DNA of 64,000 bases from Euryodendron excelsum (GCA_033060915.1 CM065392.1:5195001-5259000); one strand, 5' to 3'. Positions 26,375 to 39,745 are shown, counted from the first letter of the stretch. Program-made: numbers and translations. Notes: generated from the letters alone by a model not told the origin.

Positions 26375-26722
26375 TGTTGGGTTCATACCCATCTACTGAA
26401 GAAGCTTCCACCACCGGTCACCAACCGCAGCACACCAAGATTGAAGTTACCACCACCAAAGTCTAATTTGGTTTGCCACCTACCATGGTTAGGTGGACAA
26501 ATGGTGCTCTCCCTCCCCTATAAATAGACAGTTGAGATGAAGGAGATATGTGTCCAGCTTAAGCAAGAGCAAGAGAGGTTTTTTTTTTTTTTTGTGAGAG
26601 TTGTAGTCGAGCGAGAGATAGTCGATCTTCTCCTCCTTCTCTATTTTTCTTCTCTATATACATAGTAAAATTTCTTCTCCAATTTATTGTTGTGTGAGCG
26701 TGTATTGATTTTTGACCCTACA
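26375..26722 (+). repeat. 3' LTR of copia element
   Basis: Starts TGTTGGGTTCATACCC and ends GACCCTACA, then the GATAC duplication. The same blocks as the 5' copy occur in the same order, including CTATAAATAG, GGAGATATGTGTCCAGC and GTGTGAGCGTGTATTGATT. Confidence 0.9.
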
Positions 26723-28188
26723 GATACCAAAGACAATTACAGATGACCTAAGTAAGGAGGCCATGGAAATCAAGGCCCTTCTTCATAATTGACAGGAAGA
26801 CAATAACAAAGGTCAATACTGTAATATACACGCATACCTATTATGATATTAATGCTCATATTTTTCTGTTTTCTCACTCCAATATACGAAATAGCGGAGT
26901 TTATATTAATAAATTTATATAAAATAATTGTGTTTAAGAGTGAGAAATTTGATAAAATAAAAAAAATGTAAGATTTTTCATATAAATGGTAAGTTGGAGA
27001 CATACACTCTCTCTCATTTATAATTTTTTTTTCTTATATGCATTCTAATCACATGCATTGCACATGAATCACTTCCTGATTTCGATAAAAAGGTAGACAT
27101 TTCTCCCAAGACGGACAGTTTTGACAAAATAAAGACCACAAATGCTAGAAACTCATTTGATTCTGCATGAAATAGTCATAATGTACAAATGCTATATATT
27201 ATGCAAACTTGTGTTCGACACTAGCAAAACATTATCATTAATTTCCAGTATTTTATGGTACCCCCTCAAAGATGAAGAGTCAAAGCAATGGTGCTCTTAC
27301 CGGCTTACATGCATATATATATATATATATATACAGGTGCATGAAAAGTACAAATGCATACATTCTTTACAGTTCTTTACAACTGTCATCATTCTAATGT
27401 GCATGAAGGTCCTCAGATGTAGATGCATATAGATATAGATATAGATAGATAAATAAATACTTAGCGTCATACCACTGAACTGTCCTATTAAGGGAATTAT
27501 TCCTTGTGGTGGTGTGATGGAGGTGGTGTTAGCCGGTAGACACCCAAGTCCTTTCAATGCCTTCTACAAAAAGTTCTTACACATCTCCAATGCCTTTCAG
27601 GCTTAGTAGACAGCGGTCATTGGAGCTATGAACTTCAATTATTTGTTTCCATGCATTGATGCCTCTCTGCATCAATATCATAATAATGGAGGAATTCGTC
27701 AATCTTCTCTGAAGTCTTTGAATCCCATTTCTTGGTTTGAGTGTTAAGAAATAGATAATTAATTTATCTTTTTCTCTGAGAGCTTAAGATTTTAGATGAT
27801 CTGGTGGTCAATAATTCAATATTGTATCAAACCAGACAAGATGTTGTGCTCAAATATTATTGTCTATCATTAAATATTTTTACTTGTTTGGTCCGTTTAT
27901 GATAAAGAGACTAGTTTCTTTCAAGTGTCACAACACTTTTTTCTATCAATATAACTTTATGAAAATTTAGTGTCAAAAAATTTGAAATAAGAAAACAGTT
28001 ATCTATATTCAAGGTCAAGGCTACATACATTTAACCCTCTCTAAATTCTACAGTAACAAAAGCCATGTCCACTGAAATGCTTCTTTTTTCTTTTTTTTTT
28101 ATTTCTTTTTCTAATACCTCCAATCAAATGCTTATGTTTGTAAGGCTACGCATACAAATATGACTGCATAGCTGTCATTCCAAATTGA

Positions 28189-28308
28189 GTGGAAAGAAAA
28201 AATAAAAAAATATACTAAAAATTAAAAAAGAAAGTATTTTGATCACAAATGTGGAAAGAAAAAATAAAAAAAATATACTAAAAATTAAAAAAAAAGTATT
28301 TTGATCAC
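28189..28308. repeat. tandem duplication of a 60-bp A-rich unit
   Basis: Two head-to-tail copies (28189-28250 and 28251-28308) share GTGGAAAGAAAAAATAAAA, TATACTAAAAATTAAAAA and AAGTATTTTGATCACA. They differ only in A-run length and the last bases. Confidence 0.85.
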
Positions 28309-28801
28309 AGGGTTATTAGCATCAGTAGCGAATGTGAATTACTCGCCAGTTAAGGCAGTGAACATGGAAGATAAGAATGTAAAGCGCAGAGAGTATTTAC
28401 GTGGTTCAACACAATACATTTGTGTCAATATTCATGGGTACGACCTCGTTCACTATATCTAATAAGAGATAGAATATAGAGCAGGATAACAGTGTATCTA
28501 TACTTGAACTCTAATCTTGGAAACAAAGAGAAAATACTGAACAAACTTGATTATGCGTCATGAAGATGGGTGTTGCTATGTTGCACTCCACTTCCCTCCA
28601 CCCATGAATCAATTTTACCCCTTGGATCCAGTGAATATAAGTCATCTATTAACCCCACAACATATGACATGTACACCAGCAGGTTATTGTTCTAATTTTA
28701 TCTTCCATTCATGCACCAAGAGGAATTGGGAACAAAAGTTCGGCTCATTGGTAAGTTAAAAGTTGGCGCTTTGGTAATAGAGTAGCCCAAAACCACAGGA
28801 C

Positions 28802-28856
28802 TTCATTCACAGAGCCAATGAAATTTTTTTTTTTCATTCACAGAGCCAATGAAATT
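28802..28856. repeat. 24-bp direct repeat
   Basis: A 24-bp block beginning TTCATTCACAGAGCCAATGA occurs at 28802-28825 and again at 28833-28856, separated by a short T run. This may be a slippage duplication or a local insertion footprint. Confidence 0.8.
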
Positions 28857-30595
28857 GATCCTTATGACTTACTTCCCAAATGGCTAAGTACCAGAATGCA
28901 CATTAAGGTTAGGCCAAAACATAAATAAATAAGAAATGAGGGCTTGAATCTTAACATATATCTTATAGTAAACAACAAGTTGCACCAATAAATTAGAACT
29001 AGAGCAATTAGATTAGGCACAAAAACTCGAATTGTCAAAACAAAGTATAATCATCATTTATTCGCATATTGTATTTTTGTTGAACATGATTTAACAAGGG
29101 AAATAAAATTCTATTTACAGAGTAATTACAACAAAGAATAACAAAGTTCTTAGAAACATGGTTTAGACCATGTACATCTCGTAAATCTTTTTAAGTAACT
29201 TGGACTTGGTTAATCGTTTATCCAAGCGAAGGGAAAAACCCAAAACAGACGCAAAAAAACATAGTTAAACTCCTTTTTAGAGGGGAAACTATTTTAAGAA
29301 TGGAGGGGGAAAACACTTTTGAAAACTTGAGAAAAACTTCTAGGAAGTATTTCTTACGCGTTTTGGAAGCTCTAAACATAATTTAAAGAATTTTATTAGA
29401 AATTCTTAAAAAAATATTGTGAAAACTCTTTAGAAACACGTTTTTTTTTTTTTTTTCATATTTTCGATTATTTTTCATAACACCAATCCTATTTTGACTA
29501 TAATATATGATTTAATAAATTTATATAGAGATTATGTAGCATTAGTACTTCTATTGATTGTAAAAATATTCTAGTATTTATATTGATATTTTCAAAGTTC
29601 TTAATAAATTTATTAGGCGCATCCTATTCCATTTTATGTGACATAGCTTTCTTGTTTTCCGTAGATACTTTAGACCATGCTTCACATTCTCATTCTCTAG
29701 TATTGTTCCCGCTTCTTTTTCTCATCTATTCTATTTCTCATATGGGAATGCCTCACGTACTGCATTTTGTGGATAGTTACCATTTGAACTAATCATAATT
29801 ACCACTTGTACTGAATGTATTTGATCACAATTACTATTCAATGCAATAACAATTACCAGCATAAAGCATAAAGAGATTCGCATTACCATTGGATAGAAGA
29901 GACAACGGCTCAATCTGCTCATATTTGTAGTAATCATGCATGGATCACATTTGCAGGGACTGCCATTTCATTAAAACATCTTGGTTTTTCAAAGAAATCC
30001 ATCCAATGGTCAAGTTTTTATTATTTTTTATTTTTGATCCAACAGTTGAGATTACAAGATACTGTACCTTAAAAAAGCTTTGAAAATATCGAAGAAAAAC
30101 TTCTCATATTGGCAACTATGCACAAAAAGTGCAACACAGGGCGGTGCCACCTTAAGGATTGTGGAGTTGGTTGACCCACTAAAGTTTTGAAAAACATACT
30201 TATTAGTGTAATATTTTTAATAAAATGCAGTATGTGTAGAACTTGACCCCACGGAGTTGTCTGACAAGCCAAAAAAGAGGGCCATATTTAATAGAAAAAC
30301 TTCGAACATCTTTTTAAAAATAAAAAATGTCAAATTTCTAAGGACATGCACACGTGAAGAACTAAAAATTCTCTTCTAGCTAGACTCTTTTTATGTCTGT
30401 AATACACTTACTTGCCTAAGAAAACATATTACCCGTAATTGTTGTTTAGTCTTTGACTACTAATATATGAAATTATAAATTTCACACATATTTTGTAGCT
30501 CTCATAATCTCTCTCATACGGTGAAGTCCACTCATATGACAGAGGAAAATAGAAGACATGATGTGAAATTGTATAGTTAAATTAATATTTGTACG

Positions 30596-32569
30596 TGTTG
30601 GCTCAAAAGATAACTCAAGAGGGAGAGTGAATTGGGCTTTTCGAAAATTAATAAACAATTAAGATTAATTAAAATTAATCTAAACAATATAACAATGATT
30701 AATCTATATGCAATGCAATATAATCAGAGGAAGAAAAGAAAACAGAGCAATAGAAAAAACACAAAGAGTTACCAAGGTTCAACCACAATCCGTGGTATAC
30801 GTCCTCACTCCAAGATCCCCTTAAAGTCTTTCTCTACTATGTAATCTCCAATTACAAATGGGTGTTGATTGACCAAGTGTTCAGCTCACTATATACACAA
30901 CAACTTCTTCCCAAGTTCTTCAGCCACTAAGTGGTTTTGTCCAAGCTCTACTCAAACTTACAAGAATTTTTCTTCCACAAGAGAACTCTCAAACTCTCAC
31001 TTACAAGTGTATAAAGGTATATAATCGATTTACAAACTCTCTAATAAAAGTGGATTAAGCAATCAAAGCTTACGCAGTGAAGACAAGGAGAATGTTCAGA
31101 ATATTCAATTTGATTAGTCAGTGGATGTTGGTTTCTTGTCTCTCTTCTTATATAAATGCAGTTGAAAACTTGTATATAAACCCCTGTATTAAATTCATCC
31201 GTTGGAGGTTGTTGGGGTTCATTTAATGCACGTCCAGTCAGTTATAATGTTAAAAAAACTAGCCGTTATATCCCAAGGGTCGACTCTAGGCTTAAAGGGT
31301 CGACTCTGCATTTTTCAGATGTTGTCCACTGTTTCCATGTATCAACTCTTCATATCCAAGAGTCGGCTCATTGATCATTTTATCTTCAAGTCATTTTGCT
31401 TCTATCTTCATGAGGCGACTCTTCAATTCTATGAGTCGGCGCTTTGTATAGAAATCTTGCTCCAGTTTTCATGAGTCGATTCTTTATATTCAAGGGTCAG
31501 CTCATTGATCATTTGGTCTTCAAACTTTTGCTTCTGTCTTCTTGAGTCGGCTCTTCATCTCCATAAGTCGGCTCATTGCTTATTTTATCTTCACGTTTTT
31601 TGCTTCTATCTTCATGAGGTAACTCTTCATTTCTATGAGTCGGCTCATTGCCCAGAAATCTTCATTCTGTCTTTTAATGACCAAATTCATCTTCAGCAAT
31701 ATTATAAGATTTTCAAGGAGTCTTCTCTTTGGGGTATGATGATCAATCAAAAATCTTTAACTCATCAAAGATAACTTCTATTCAATTTGGATTGAATCAA
31801 TCATTTGATATTCATCTTTTCTTGACTTTCAATCTGTCAAGGCTTTACTTTCTCAATGCTAAATTCTTTTGCCGATCTTTCTCTTTTATTGCCGAGCTCT
31901 TTCTTTCGTTGCCGAGCTATTGCTTTCATTGCCGATTTCTTCTCTTTGCTAGCAATTCTTCTTTCTTCTTTGGAATCACCTCAATGAGACTTTTATAAGC
32001 TTGATGAAATCTCTTCATACATATTTTCTTCATTAATTCTTTATATCTCAGAAGAATTTTTTGCTTGAATTCCATGTAGAGATTAGGCAATCAAGATGAA
32101 TCTTTTTCTTAAGCAACTTTCAATCACATTATCTTGAATCGACCTTTTGCACACTTGATGAGGTCTTCTTTTGAACTTTTTCAATCTCTTCACAATCAAA
32201 TCATCTTCAACTGACTTTAGCACACTCTGATGAAATCTTCAATCTTTCTGAGTACAAGACAACTTTATTGAGTCTATGCATACTTGGTGAAAGCCTTATT
32301 TGAACACCTTCAATATCTTCGAATACAAATAATCTGTTTGAAGTAGAAATAGACATCTATGCTTAGTTTGGTTCATTGTATAACTCTTAGAGTTCATTGC
32401 TTGATCCTGAGCTTGCTGTGCATTCACTTTGACATTTATTAGATTTAAGTTGAACTTTAAGTCTAAATTATAAACTTTATTAATCTACACACTAAGTAAA
32501 TGCATTAGTAAAATAACATAAGGTTTAGTTATCATCAAAATCAACGTGGGAACTAACATTGAGTCAACA
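30596..32569 (-). mobile_element. solo LTR, family A copy 1
   Basis: About 1.97 kb with ends TGTTGGCTC and GAGTCAACA. It shares blocks in the same order with the copies at 32819 and 39266: a GTGAATTGG block near the left end, a CCAAGATCCCCTTAAAGTC-like block, a TATATA region, an array of GTCGAC/GTCGGC motifs (31275-31660), and ATCATCAAAATCAACGTGGG at the right end. The TATA and motif array order implies minus-strand orientation. Flanks GTACG and ATATG do not match, so the duplication is lost or the ends recombined. No internal coding region is present. Confidence 0.7.
31275..31660 (-). repeat. GTCGAC/GTCGGC motif array in copy 1
   Basis: About nine variants of GAGTCGGCTC or GGGTCGACTC recur every 25-60 bp, interleaved with repeated TTGATCATTTTATCTTCA and TTGCTTCTATCTTCATGAG blocks. 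They lie in the presumed U3, upstream of the minus-strand TATA region. Confidence 0.7.
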
Positions 32570-33477
32570 ATATGATTCTATTGCACATTTATGAAAAAAA
32601 ATGTTTAATAAATGAAACTTTATCTTTTTTATTTTAACATTTTAAATTAATATTTAAACATTTAATTACTTAACATAGTCTAATTTTCTAGTCATTTTTT
32701 ATATTTGATTAGTGTAAGTCCATAATATCTAAATTAAACAACCTTACTAAAGAAAAATCATGGAGACGTCACTGAACACAACATATCAACAATACAATTT
32801 AATTGGGAGTGTGGTATATGATGGTCCAAATATATAACCCAAAAGAGGGACGAATTGGGTTTCTAAAAAATAATAGCTAATGTTGCAATTAAAAACTAAT
32901 TAAGCAATGTAATAGTAACTAAACCAATATATGAGCAATGCAAATAAGTGATATGATGCAAAGAAGAAAATAGAGCACAAGATGAACACTAGGTTTATCG
33001 AGATTCAGCCACAACGTGTGACCTACGTACTCACCCCCAAGATCCTTTTAAAAGCCTTTCACTATGCAAAAACTCCTTTACATAGATGGTGCTAGTTGTC
33101 CAAGTGTCCAGCTCACTTTTTACACGAGTTCTTCCCAAGCTCTCAAAGATCCAAGTGATTTTGTCCAAGTTTCATTAAAACTTATAAGTGTTTTTACCAA
33201 AAACACTCAAACTCACAGATTTACAAACCCACTAAAGTAAAATAAATGAAGGTTATAATTTGGGTAACTCTCAACAACAGTAGATAAGCAGGTTCAAACT
33301 CAATAAATAACCCCAATAACCCAGCAAAGAGAATGTAACAATTATGCTCAGGAATTTTAGTTTTCAATCTTTGATTCAACACTTATAATCTTGGATTCTT
33401 GTTTATAAATGCTATAGGGATCTTATATATATAGCCTTGTATTAATTCTAGTCATTGGTTGTGGTTGGGAGTGCATT

Positions 33478-33800
33478 CAAGGAGTCGACTCTTTTGCTGA
33501 ATGCGTCAACCCTTTTTGTTCTGATGCTAGCTTCCTCAACATTCTGCCCAAATGTGTCAACCCCTAAGAATTAGGAGTCAACCCTTTTTGATTTTCACTA
33601 AACTTCAACAAGACTTTGTCCAAATGTGTTAGTTCCAGAGAAACAAAGGATCGATCCTTTTTAGACCTTTTTCAAGATTTTGCATTTTGGACCAATGTGT
33701 CAACTCTTAAGTTGGAGGGGTCGACTCTTTTTACCAGAGTCCTTTTGTCCAGTGCCATTGTCTGAATGTGTCAACCCCTGGGATCCATGAGTCGACTCTT
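33478..33800 (-). repeat. GTCGAC motif array in copy 2
   Basis: Repeated GAGTCGACTCTTTT, GTGTCAACCC and GGGTCGACTC variants, spaced 25-60 bp, in the U3 part of the outermost solo LTR. They are positioned as in the other two family copies, above a TATATATAG region at about 33426-33434. Confidence 0.7.
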
Positions 33801-34683
33801 TTTGCCTAGTGATTTCAACTTTTGCAAGTGTTGTTCAAATTTCTCCAAAGTCTTCAAGCTCTTCAAAAATATCCAACTGAGGCTTCTAAGACTTGAAATG
33901 ATTTTTTCAAAGTGTGTTGATATCCAAGAACACTTTCAATCTTTCAAGATGGAATCAATTCAATTTGATTACTTATAAGGATCTTCAATCAAATTTCATT
34001 CTTCCAAGTGATCAAAGACTTCTTTAAATCTTCAAGTATACCTTCAAAGTCTTGTGCTCTTCCTTTCAACTGGCATTTCCTTCTTCCAAGATATCTTTAA
34101 AATCTTCAAAGTGAGCTTCCATGTCTTGTGTAGATTTGTTGGGGACTACGATATTTTTCACAACTTGGCTATAGTGCATATGCATACTATCAAAAATTTT
34201 GATCTGATTAGCATAGCCTAATCTACGTTATTAGAATCACACCTTTGAGATCCTTCTGGTTTGATCCCAATCACGAAACAACTGCTCGAACTCAACCTTT
34301 AGACTTCTGTTGTATTCCTCGTATATGCTTTACTCTAGAGAGAGTGGGCTTGCAGCTGCTAGGGTTTCTCTTCCTCACAAAAACGTGTATCTCTCAATTA
34401 TGAGCAATTGTCACTCTAACCACTTTTAGAGTACGTATATATAGAGACTACAATATGGATCATATGATTAGTATAACTAGGGCTTCCTACGCAAATAAAA
34501 ATTCCTAATCCAACCAGGATTAATCTCTATTTACGTAAATTATAATTTATACCACTAATGAATTATAATTGCACTTCCTATCATACTAGAAATTATATTT
34601 TGAGCTCCATATTATTAAATACTTATTTATCTCCCCACGTTAAGATTACAGATACCCGTCTATTAAATTAAATTATTGACAAG

Positions 34684-35935
34684 TGTGCTATCGGGGGCAC
34701 CTAAAAATAAAACCGATACTCGAAGAACAAATATGTTGTAGTGCAAGTAAGGATCGTTTCCACGAAGAGTGTTTAGTCTCGTTTTATGCAATGTGAACAA
34801 GGATTGGGGAGTTTTGGATTTAATGAAAACTATTTTAATAATCACAGCTATGAAACAATTCAGATTAAAGTATTGAAATCAATCAAAAGAACAAACCTTG
34901 GTCTAGGTTAACATCCACTATCAGAATTTACAACTGATCATTGATGCAAACATATCAATTCACTCTTTGAATATTCACCATTGGAATTAATTTCATATCT
35001 CTCCTTAGTTGTAGTTAATCAGAAACAAGCGATCTAATTAACCCTAACTATTAAACAACCCAGGAAACGCACACAAGGTTCAATCTAGCAGCAGCCTTAA
35101 GAATTAGAAAAATCGATGAATCTAAACAACACAAGCACGAGCGGTTGCATTTAATTTAGTCGAATGCCTTTCCAAAGATATAATAATTCCCAACGGAGTA
35201 AATAATTAAATCTCAGTTGCTTCACAAATCAAAGAAACAAATCAAAGGAATCAAACAATTACGGATTTGATATCTAACTCAGTAGTAGATTGCAATGATT
35301 AATAAACTAGTAGGCCTCCTAACGATTAAACAAGACAATCATGAAAATAGGCATAAAACAACATTCAATACTCAAAGCATAAATCGAATAATGAAAACAA
35401 ATTAAATCTCACAGTTCATTATTAATTCCGAGGTTTCTGTTTCCTTTGACCAAGATTCAAAGTTTAGCCACGCAGGGCCATGAAAACAACTCAAATAATG
35501 ACCTAGAACAATCTCAAAAAAATGGCCAACAACCCTAGAAACAAAACAGTCCTAGCTTTTATAAGCTTCTGAAAATCTGCTGTTGCGCACGACCGTTCGA
35601 ACGCCCTTGCCACCGTTCGAACGGTACATTGAATGCACTTCGAACGGTAAAACATATTCTTTGAATCTTTCGAATGCTCTTCAAACTTGAACTTGACATG
35701 TATCCGTTTGACATAGAGTTTGAACACATCTACTACCGTTCGAATGCCTATTTGAACCGTTCGAACGCTACGTGTATTTTTGCTCGAATTCATCCCTTTT
35801 CAGCTAGAATCCTCTTTCTGGGCATTACATAGCACCCTAAGTCAAAATATAAGAATAGTGAGTGCCTTTAGGTACCAAATAAGTATAAAAGATTAAATAT
35901 TACGAGATAAAAATATGATATTTGCATTCTCATCA
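34684..35935 (-). repeat. 3' LTR of nested gypsy element
   Basis: 1252 bp; plus-strand ends TGTGCTATCGGGGGCACC and TTTGCATTCTCATCA. It matches the copy at 42302 along its length, with scattered substitutions and indels, including a 13-bp difference near 35225-35250. It includes a cluster of TTCGAA palindromes (35586-35772) and, next to it, the minus-strand TATA box (CTTATAAAAGCTAGG, at about 35556-35570). Confidence 0.88.
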
Positions 35936-37440
35936 AATTTTTCCACACTTAACTTTTGCTCGTCCTCGGGCAAAACTCAGACTCACTTTCCTGAGATATC
36001 AAAGTCTTAACAAAGAACAATCAAATTCCTCAAAACTCATAACATATCATGAACAACATTCTCAAATAACTCACAATCACTTAGCAAGCATTTCCACTTA
36101 AAGATGGAGTAAACTGAATATGTAGATCATTACGAAAATAAACACTCTACTCTTATGTATTTAAAGGGTATATGTATCATGTAAATTCATTCCAATGAAA
36201 ATGATCTACCATAGGCTTGCATATCTTCTCATTCTGCACCACTAGGATCACATATATAATAAAATCATAAGGACTTTTCAAGGGTTATAACGGGGTTTAG
36301 GATCAAGGTGAGAAATATTTGAAAATGTAGCTCAAAAGCCATCGAAACTAGTGGAGCAAAAATGAATCAACCCAATTTCGAATATATAAAACATATAAAA
36401 CCAATCACACCATTCAACAGCTTCTGTCTTTGTATAAATCCCATATAAACTGACCCATCTCTTAGAATTTTAGGAAGAATTATGAACATGGATAATTTGT
36501 AACATTGAAAGCAATTTCCTCCATTACTTTCCTTCTCTTTTTTCCTTCCTTTTTCTTTTTCCTCTCTCTCTTTTCAAAATTACATCAACAATGGAACTCG
36601 TGAATTGAGAATGAAAAATTTTTCCTTTTTACCAACCATAGCCCTACCACAATTCCAGACACCCCCACACTTATTTTTCGCGCACCCATACATATCATAA
36701 GGATAAACAATGCTCCACTAGCTCTACAGCTTGGGTAAAGACATTATTATTTTTTGGGTTTAAAGCTTGTAATGTGGGTTCACAATAATGACATATCAAG
36801 CTCAAAGAGGTTCACAAAGGAAAAAATTAATTACAAGGTAAGCTATTTGGCTTATGTAGCTTATAACAAAGATGGCCTTAATTATGTTCATGCATGCATG
36901 TGTCAATATGACCTCGAAGAGAATCAAGGCAAGTTCTAGAGAAAAAAATCCATTGAAGAATATCTCATATGAAAGAAAATAGTGACTGATATGGATGTGT
37001 CAGTCTAAATGCTCAAAATCTCACCGGCTTTTGTCTACCAAATTCAGTTACTCCAATCTCAAGTAAAATAACTAGACTAATTAATTCTAAGTTGGAAGAT
37101 TACTTATTCAATCATGTTATGAATTCTTCAAGCTTAATTGAATCTTTTTATTGTTTTATTTTTTTTCAAAACTAATACGAAAACACAACCTAAATCCCCT
37201 CCCCCACACTTAAAACTTACATTGTCTCCAATGTAAAGTAAAATGCATAGAAAGGGCAGAAATAACCAATATATAAATGCGAAAATAAGAAAACAAAAAT
37301 AAACTTCCATTGGGTTGCCTCCCAAGCAGCTCCTTTGTTTATTGTCGTGGGCTCGACTCAATGCTTCCTTCTTCATGGGTCATTCCACACATAGTAGTTG
37401 GTATCACTCTTGATCTTATCTCTTCGAGCCAAGGTAATAT
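35936..37440 (-). other. non-coding 3' internal region of nested gypsy element
   Basis: This interval between the reverse transcriptase start and the 3' LTR would normally hold polymerase, RNase H and integrase in an autonomous relative. None of their motifs can be read. The DNA is AT-rich with C-rich patches on the plus strand (for example ACCCCCACACTTATTTTTCG at 36661), purine tracts on the element strand. The purine tract beside the LTR (complement of ATTTTTCCACACTTAACTTT) is the likely plus-strand primer. Confidence 0.6.
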
Positions 37441-38716
37441 CCGTAATTGTCCAACCAATAGCTGTCTTATGCTCTTTTAGGACCTGCACAAGTTTTTCTT
37501 ATTGCAACTCACAAAGTTTACTAGAGATGATCACTGGTAATGTTTCTCCGTCTCCAAAGAACACGTACTTGAAGTGACTGGGGAGAGGTTTCAAATCTAG
37601 AATAGCGGCCTGCAAAACAGAGGGTAAAGGCCTCTCGTTAAAAATTGGTAATGCAACATAAGGCACGTTACCTAATTGCTGTAATTTCAGAAAATCGTTC
37701 AGTGTTGCAACAGTTTCTTACAGATCAGTACTCAATGCTAACTCTCCATTCTCTTCTTCAAGATGCTTACTGATGGCAACTTCCAATACATCTTGTCCAT
37801 CAAGTTCAAAAATTTCATGTGCTAAAGAATCAATCACATCAATAGAATAAACAGGATTATCATCACAAAGGTATTTCATGGCATCATAAATATTAAATTT
37901 AACAATTTGACCATCAAATTTCGTGGTAAGTGTGCCACTATGGACATCCATCTTGGTCTTAGATGTCTTTAAAAATGGTTATCCTAACAAAATAGGGGCA
38001 TTTTGGTCTCCATTTTCCATATCAAGCACATAAAAATTAACAGGAAAAATCAAATCGTTAACTTGTACAAGAACATCTTCAACTACACCCTTAGGATAAG
38101 CATTAGATCTATCAGCCAATTGAATCACAATACCAGTTTTATTCAAAGGTCCAAGTTTCAAAGAAGTATAAATAGAATATGGCATGACATTAATAAAAGC
38201 TCCTAAATCAATCATGGCCTTCTCAAATCTAGTGTTACCTATCATACAAGGGATAGTAAACATATCTGGATCCTTGCACTTTACATGGAGTTTTCTTTGA
38301 ATAATTGTAGAAACATTCTCCCCTACTCTCACCTTCTCACATTCTTTAAGTTTCTGTTTCCTCTTAATTGTACACAATTCTTTAAGGAATTTGGCACAAT
38401 GAGGTACTTGTTTGATAGCATCTAAAAGTGGAATATTTACCTCGCATCTACAAAAAGTCTCATATAAATCTTTAGTTTGCTCATCTTTTCTAGATTCTGC
38501 TAAAGCCTGAGGAAAAGGAGGTACAGGTTTATAATCAAAAAGAGGTGGGAACTTACGCTTAGGTACGTCATCGTCATTGGGAACGTTCCCGTCTACTATG
38601 ACATTTTTTTTCTTTTCTTGGTTTGACGGTGTAGGGGCTGCCTGTACTGGAATCTCAATCTCTTTACCACTTCTCAAAATGATTGCACTTGCATTTTCTC
38701 TTGGATTTACTACCGT
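37441..38716 (-). pseudogene. gypsy aspartic protease and fragment of reverse transcriptase N-terminus, broken
   Basis: The minus-strand frame continues from gag. The protease is recognisable from the family motif around MIDLGAFINVMPYSIY, where intact relatives usually have DLGAS, so the residue after Ala is altered, and from ILLG at the end. Upstream lies the usual linker (LRSGKE, PFPQAL). Stops occur at 38717-38719, 37979-37981, 37718-37720 and near 37500. A short reverse transcriptase start (EHKTAIGWTI) ends near 37440, where homology stops. Confidence 0.8.
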
Positions 38717-39589
38717 CTAAAAGGGTAATTTTTCTGAACTTTGGGCTTCTAGCCGACTAACTGCGATTGCCATCTGGCTCATCTGATTGTCCAGACTTTG
38801 AATACTGGCTCTCGCCTCTTGTTGAAATTGTTTTGTCTCCTGCTGAAATTGCAAAGTATTAGTGGCAAGAGACTTAACAATATCTTCTAAAGACATACCT
38901 GAATCAGAAGTTTGGCCCAGTTGTTGTCTAAGGGGGTATGGTTGCTTACATTGCTGGTAGCTTGGTCGATTTTGAATCACGGGCTGATTTACTTGTGGAT
39001 TCTCATAGCTAAGATTGGGGTGATCCCTCCTTCCCACGTTATACGTGTTCGCATATGGATCATACTTTCTTTGCGGTTGTCCAGGAAAACCATCTGCTGC
39101 ATTCACTTGCTCCATGGGCTCCTCTTGAAGAGTTGGACATATATCGGCTGGATGCCCAGCTACTGAACAGATTCCATAAGCCTTCGTTGTTTGTATATTA
39201 CATATAGCCATTTGACGAACAAGAGAAGTTAGACTTGCAATTTGTTGTTCAATGGAGGAAATATTTGTTGGCCCAAGCAAGCAACCCAAGAGGGGGGGTG
39301 AATTGGATTTTATAAAATTTATATCAAACAATGCAACTAAAAATAATTTAAGCAATGTAACAGTGAGCAATCAAACTAATAACCAAGCAAGCAAATAATA
39401 AGATGCAATGCAAGGAAGTAATATAAGCAAAGAGATGAAGAACACCAGATTTATAGAGGTTCAGCCAAATCTTGCCTACGTCCTCTCTTCCTCGATCCTC
39501 TCAAAGGTATTCCACTATGTAAACTTCCCTTACACAACTGCTAGTTTTGCTACAAGTGCCCAGCTCACTCTTATAAGAACTCTTCCCCA

Positions 39590-39745
39590 AGCTCTCAAAA
39601 CCTAAAAGATTTTGTCCAAACTTCTCTCAAACTTACGAGTGATTTTGTCCAAGCTTCACTCAAACTTACAAGTGTTTTTCCCAAGCTACACTCAAACTCA
39701 CAAGTGTTTTTTTCAAGAACACTCAAACTCACAAGTTTACAAACC
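39590..39745 (-). repeat. short tandem repeats in U5 of family A LTR
   Basis: Four to five imperfect units of about 32-36 bp share CACTCAAACTTACAAGTG followed by a T-rich end and CCAAGC. They lie downstream of the minus-strand TATA box. A weaker version occurs in the other two family copies near 30990 and 33170. Confidence 0.65.

Larger units (their letters stand above)
23458..26722 (+). mobile_element. Ty1/copia retrotransposon, internally deleted, with perfect 5-bp TSD
   Basis: Two LTRs of 353 and 348 bp enclose a 2.56-kb internal region. GATAC is duplicated directly outside both LTRs (23453-23457 and 26723-26727). The order integrase, reverse transcriptase, RNase H is that of copia elements. 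The internal region begins inside the integrase core directly at the LTR end, so the primer site, gag, protease and integrase N-terminus are absent. The pol frame also carries stops and frameshifts. The copy is not autonomous. Confidence 0.92.
26728..30595. other. non-coding region between copia element and LTR cluster
   Basis: AT-rich DNA with many stops in all frames. It contains an (AT)n run near 27311-27331, a GATA/TAGA run near 27427-27452 and a T/A-rich low-complexity region near 29400-29470. A segment near 28395-28470 (TTTACGTGGTTCAACAC followed by GGGTACGACCTCG) resembles LTR sequence of the type seen further right but is too short to define. No gene is supported. Confidence 0.5.

Noticed and set aside
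31275..31660. Regularly spaced short repeats that could look like a CRISPR array
   Set aside because: Repeats are degenerate 10-mers with irregular spacing inside an LTR in a plant nuclear genome.
37134..37376. 80-codon minus-strand frame with a hydrophobic middle
   Set aside because: It sits in the decayed 3' internal part of the nested gypsy element; hydrophobicity comes from T-rich codons and no homologue is recognisable.
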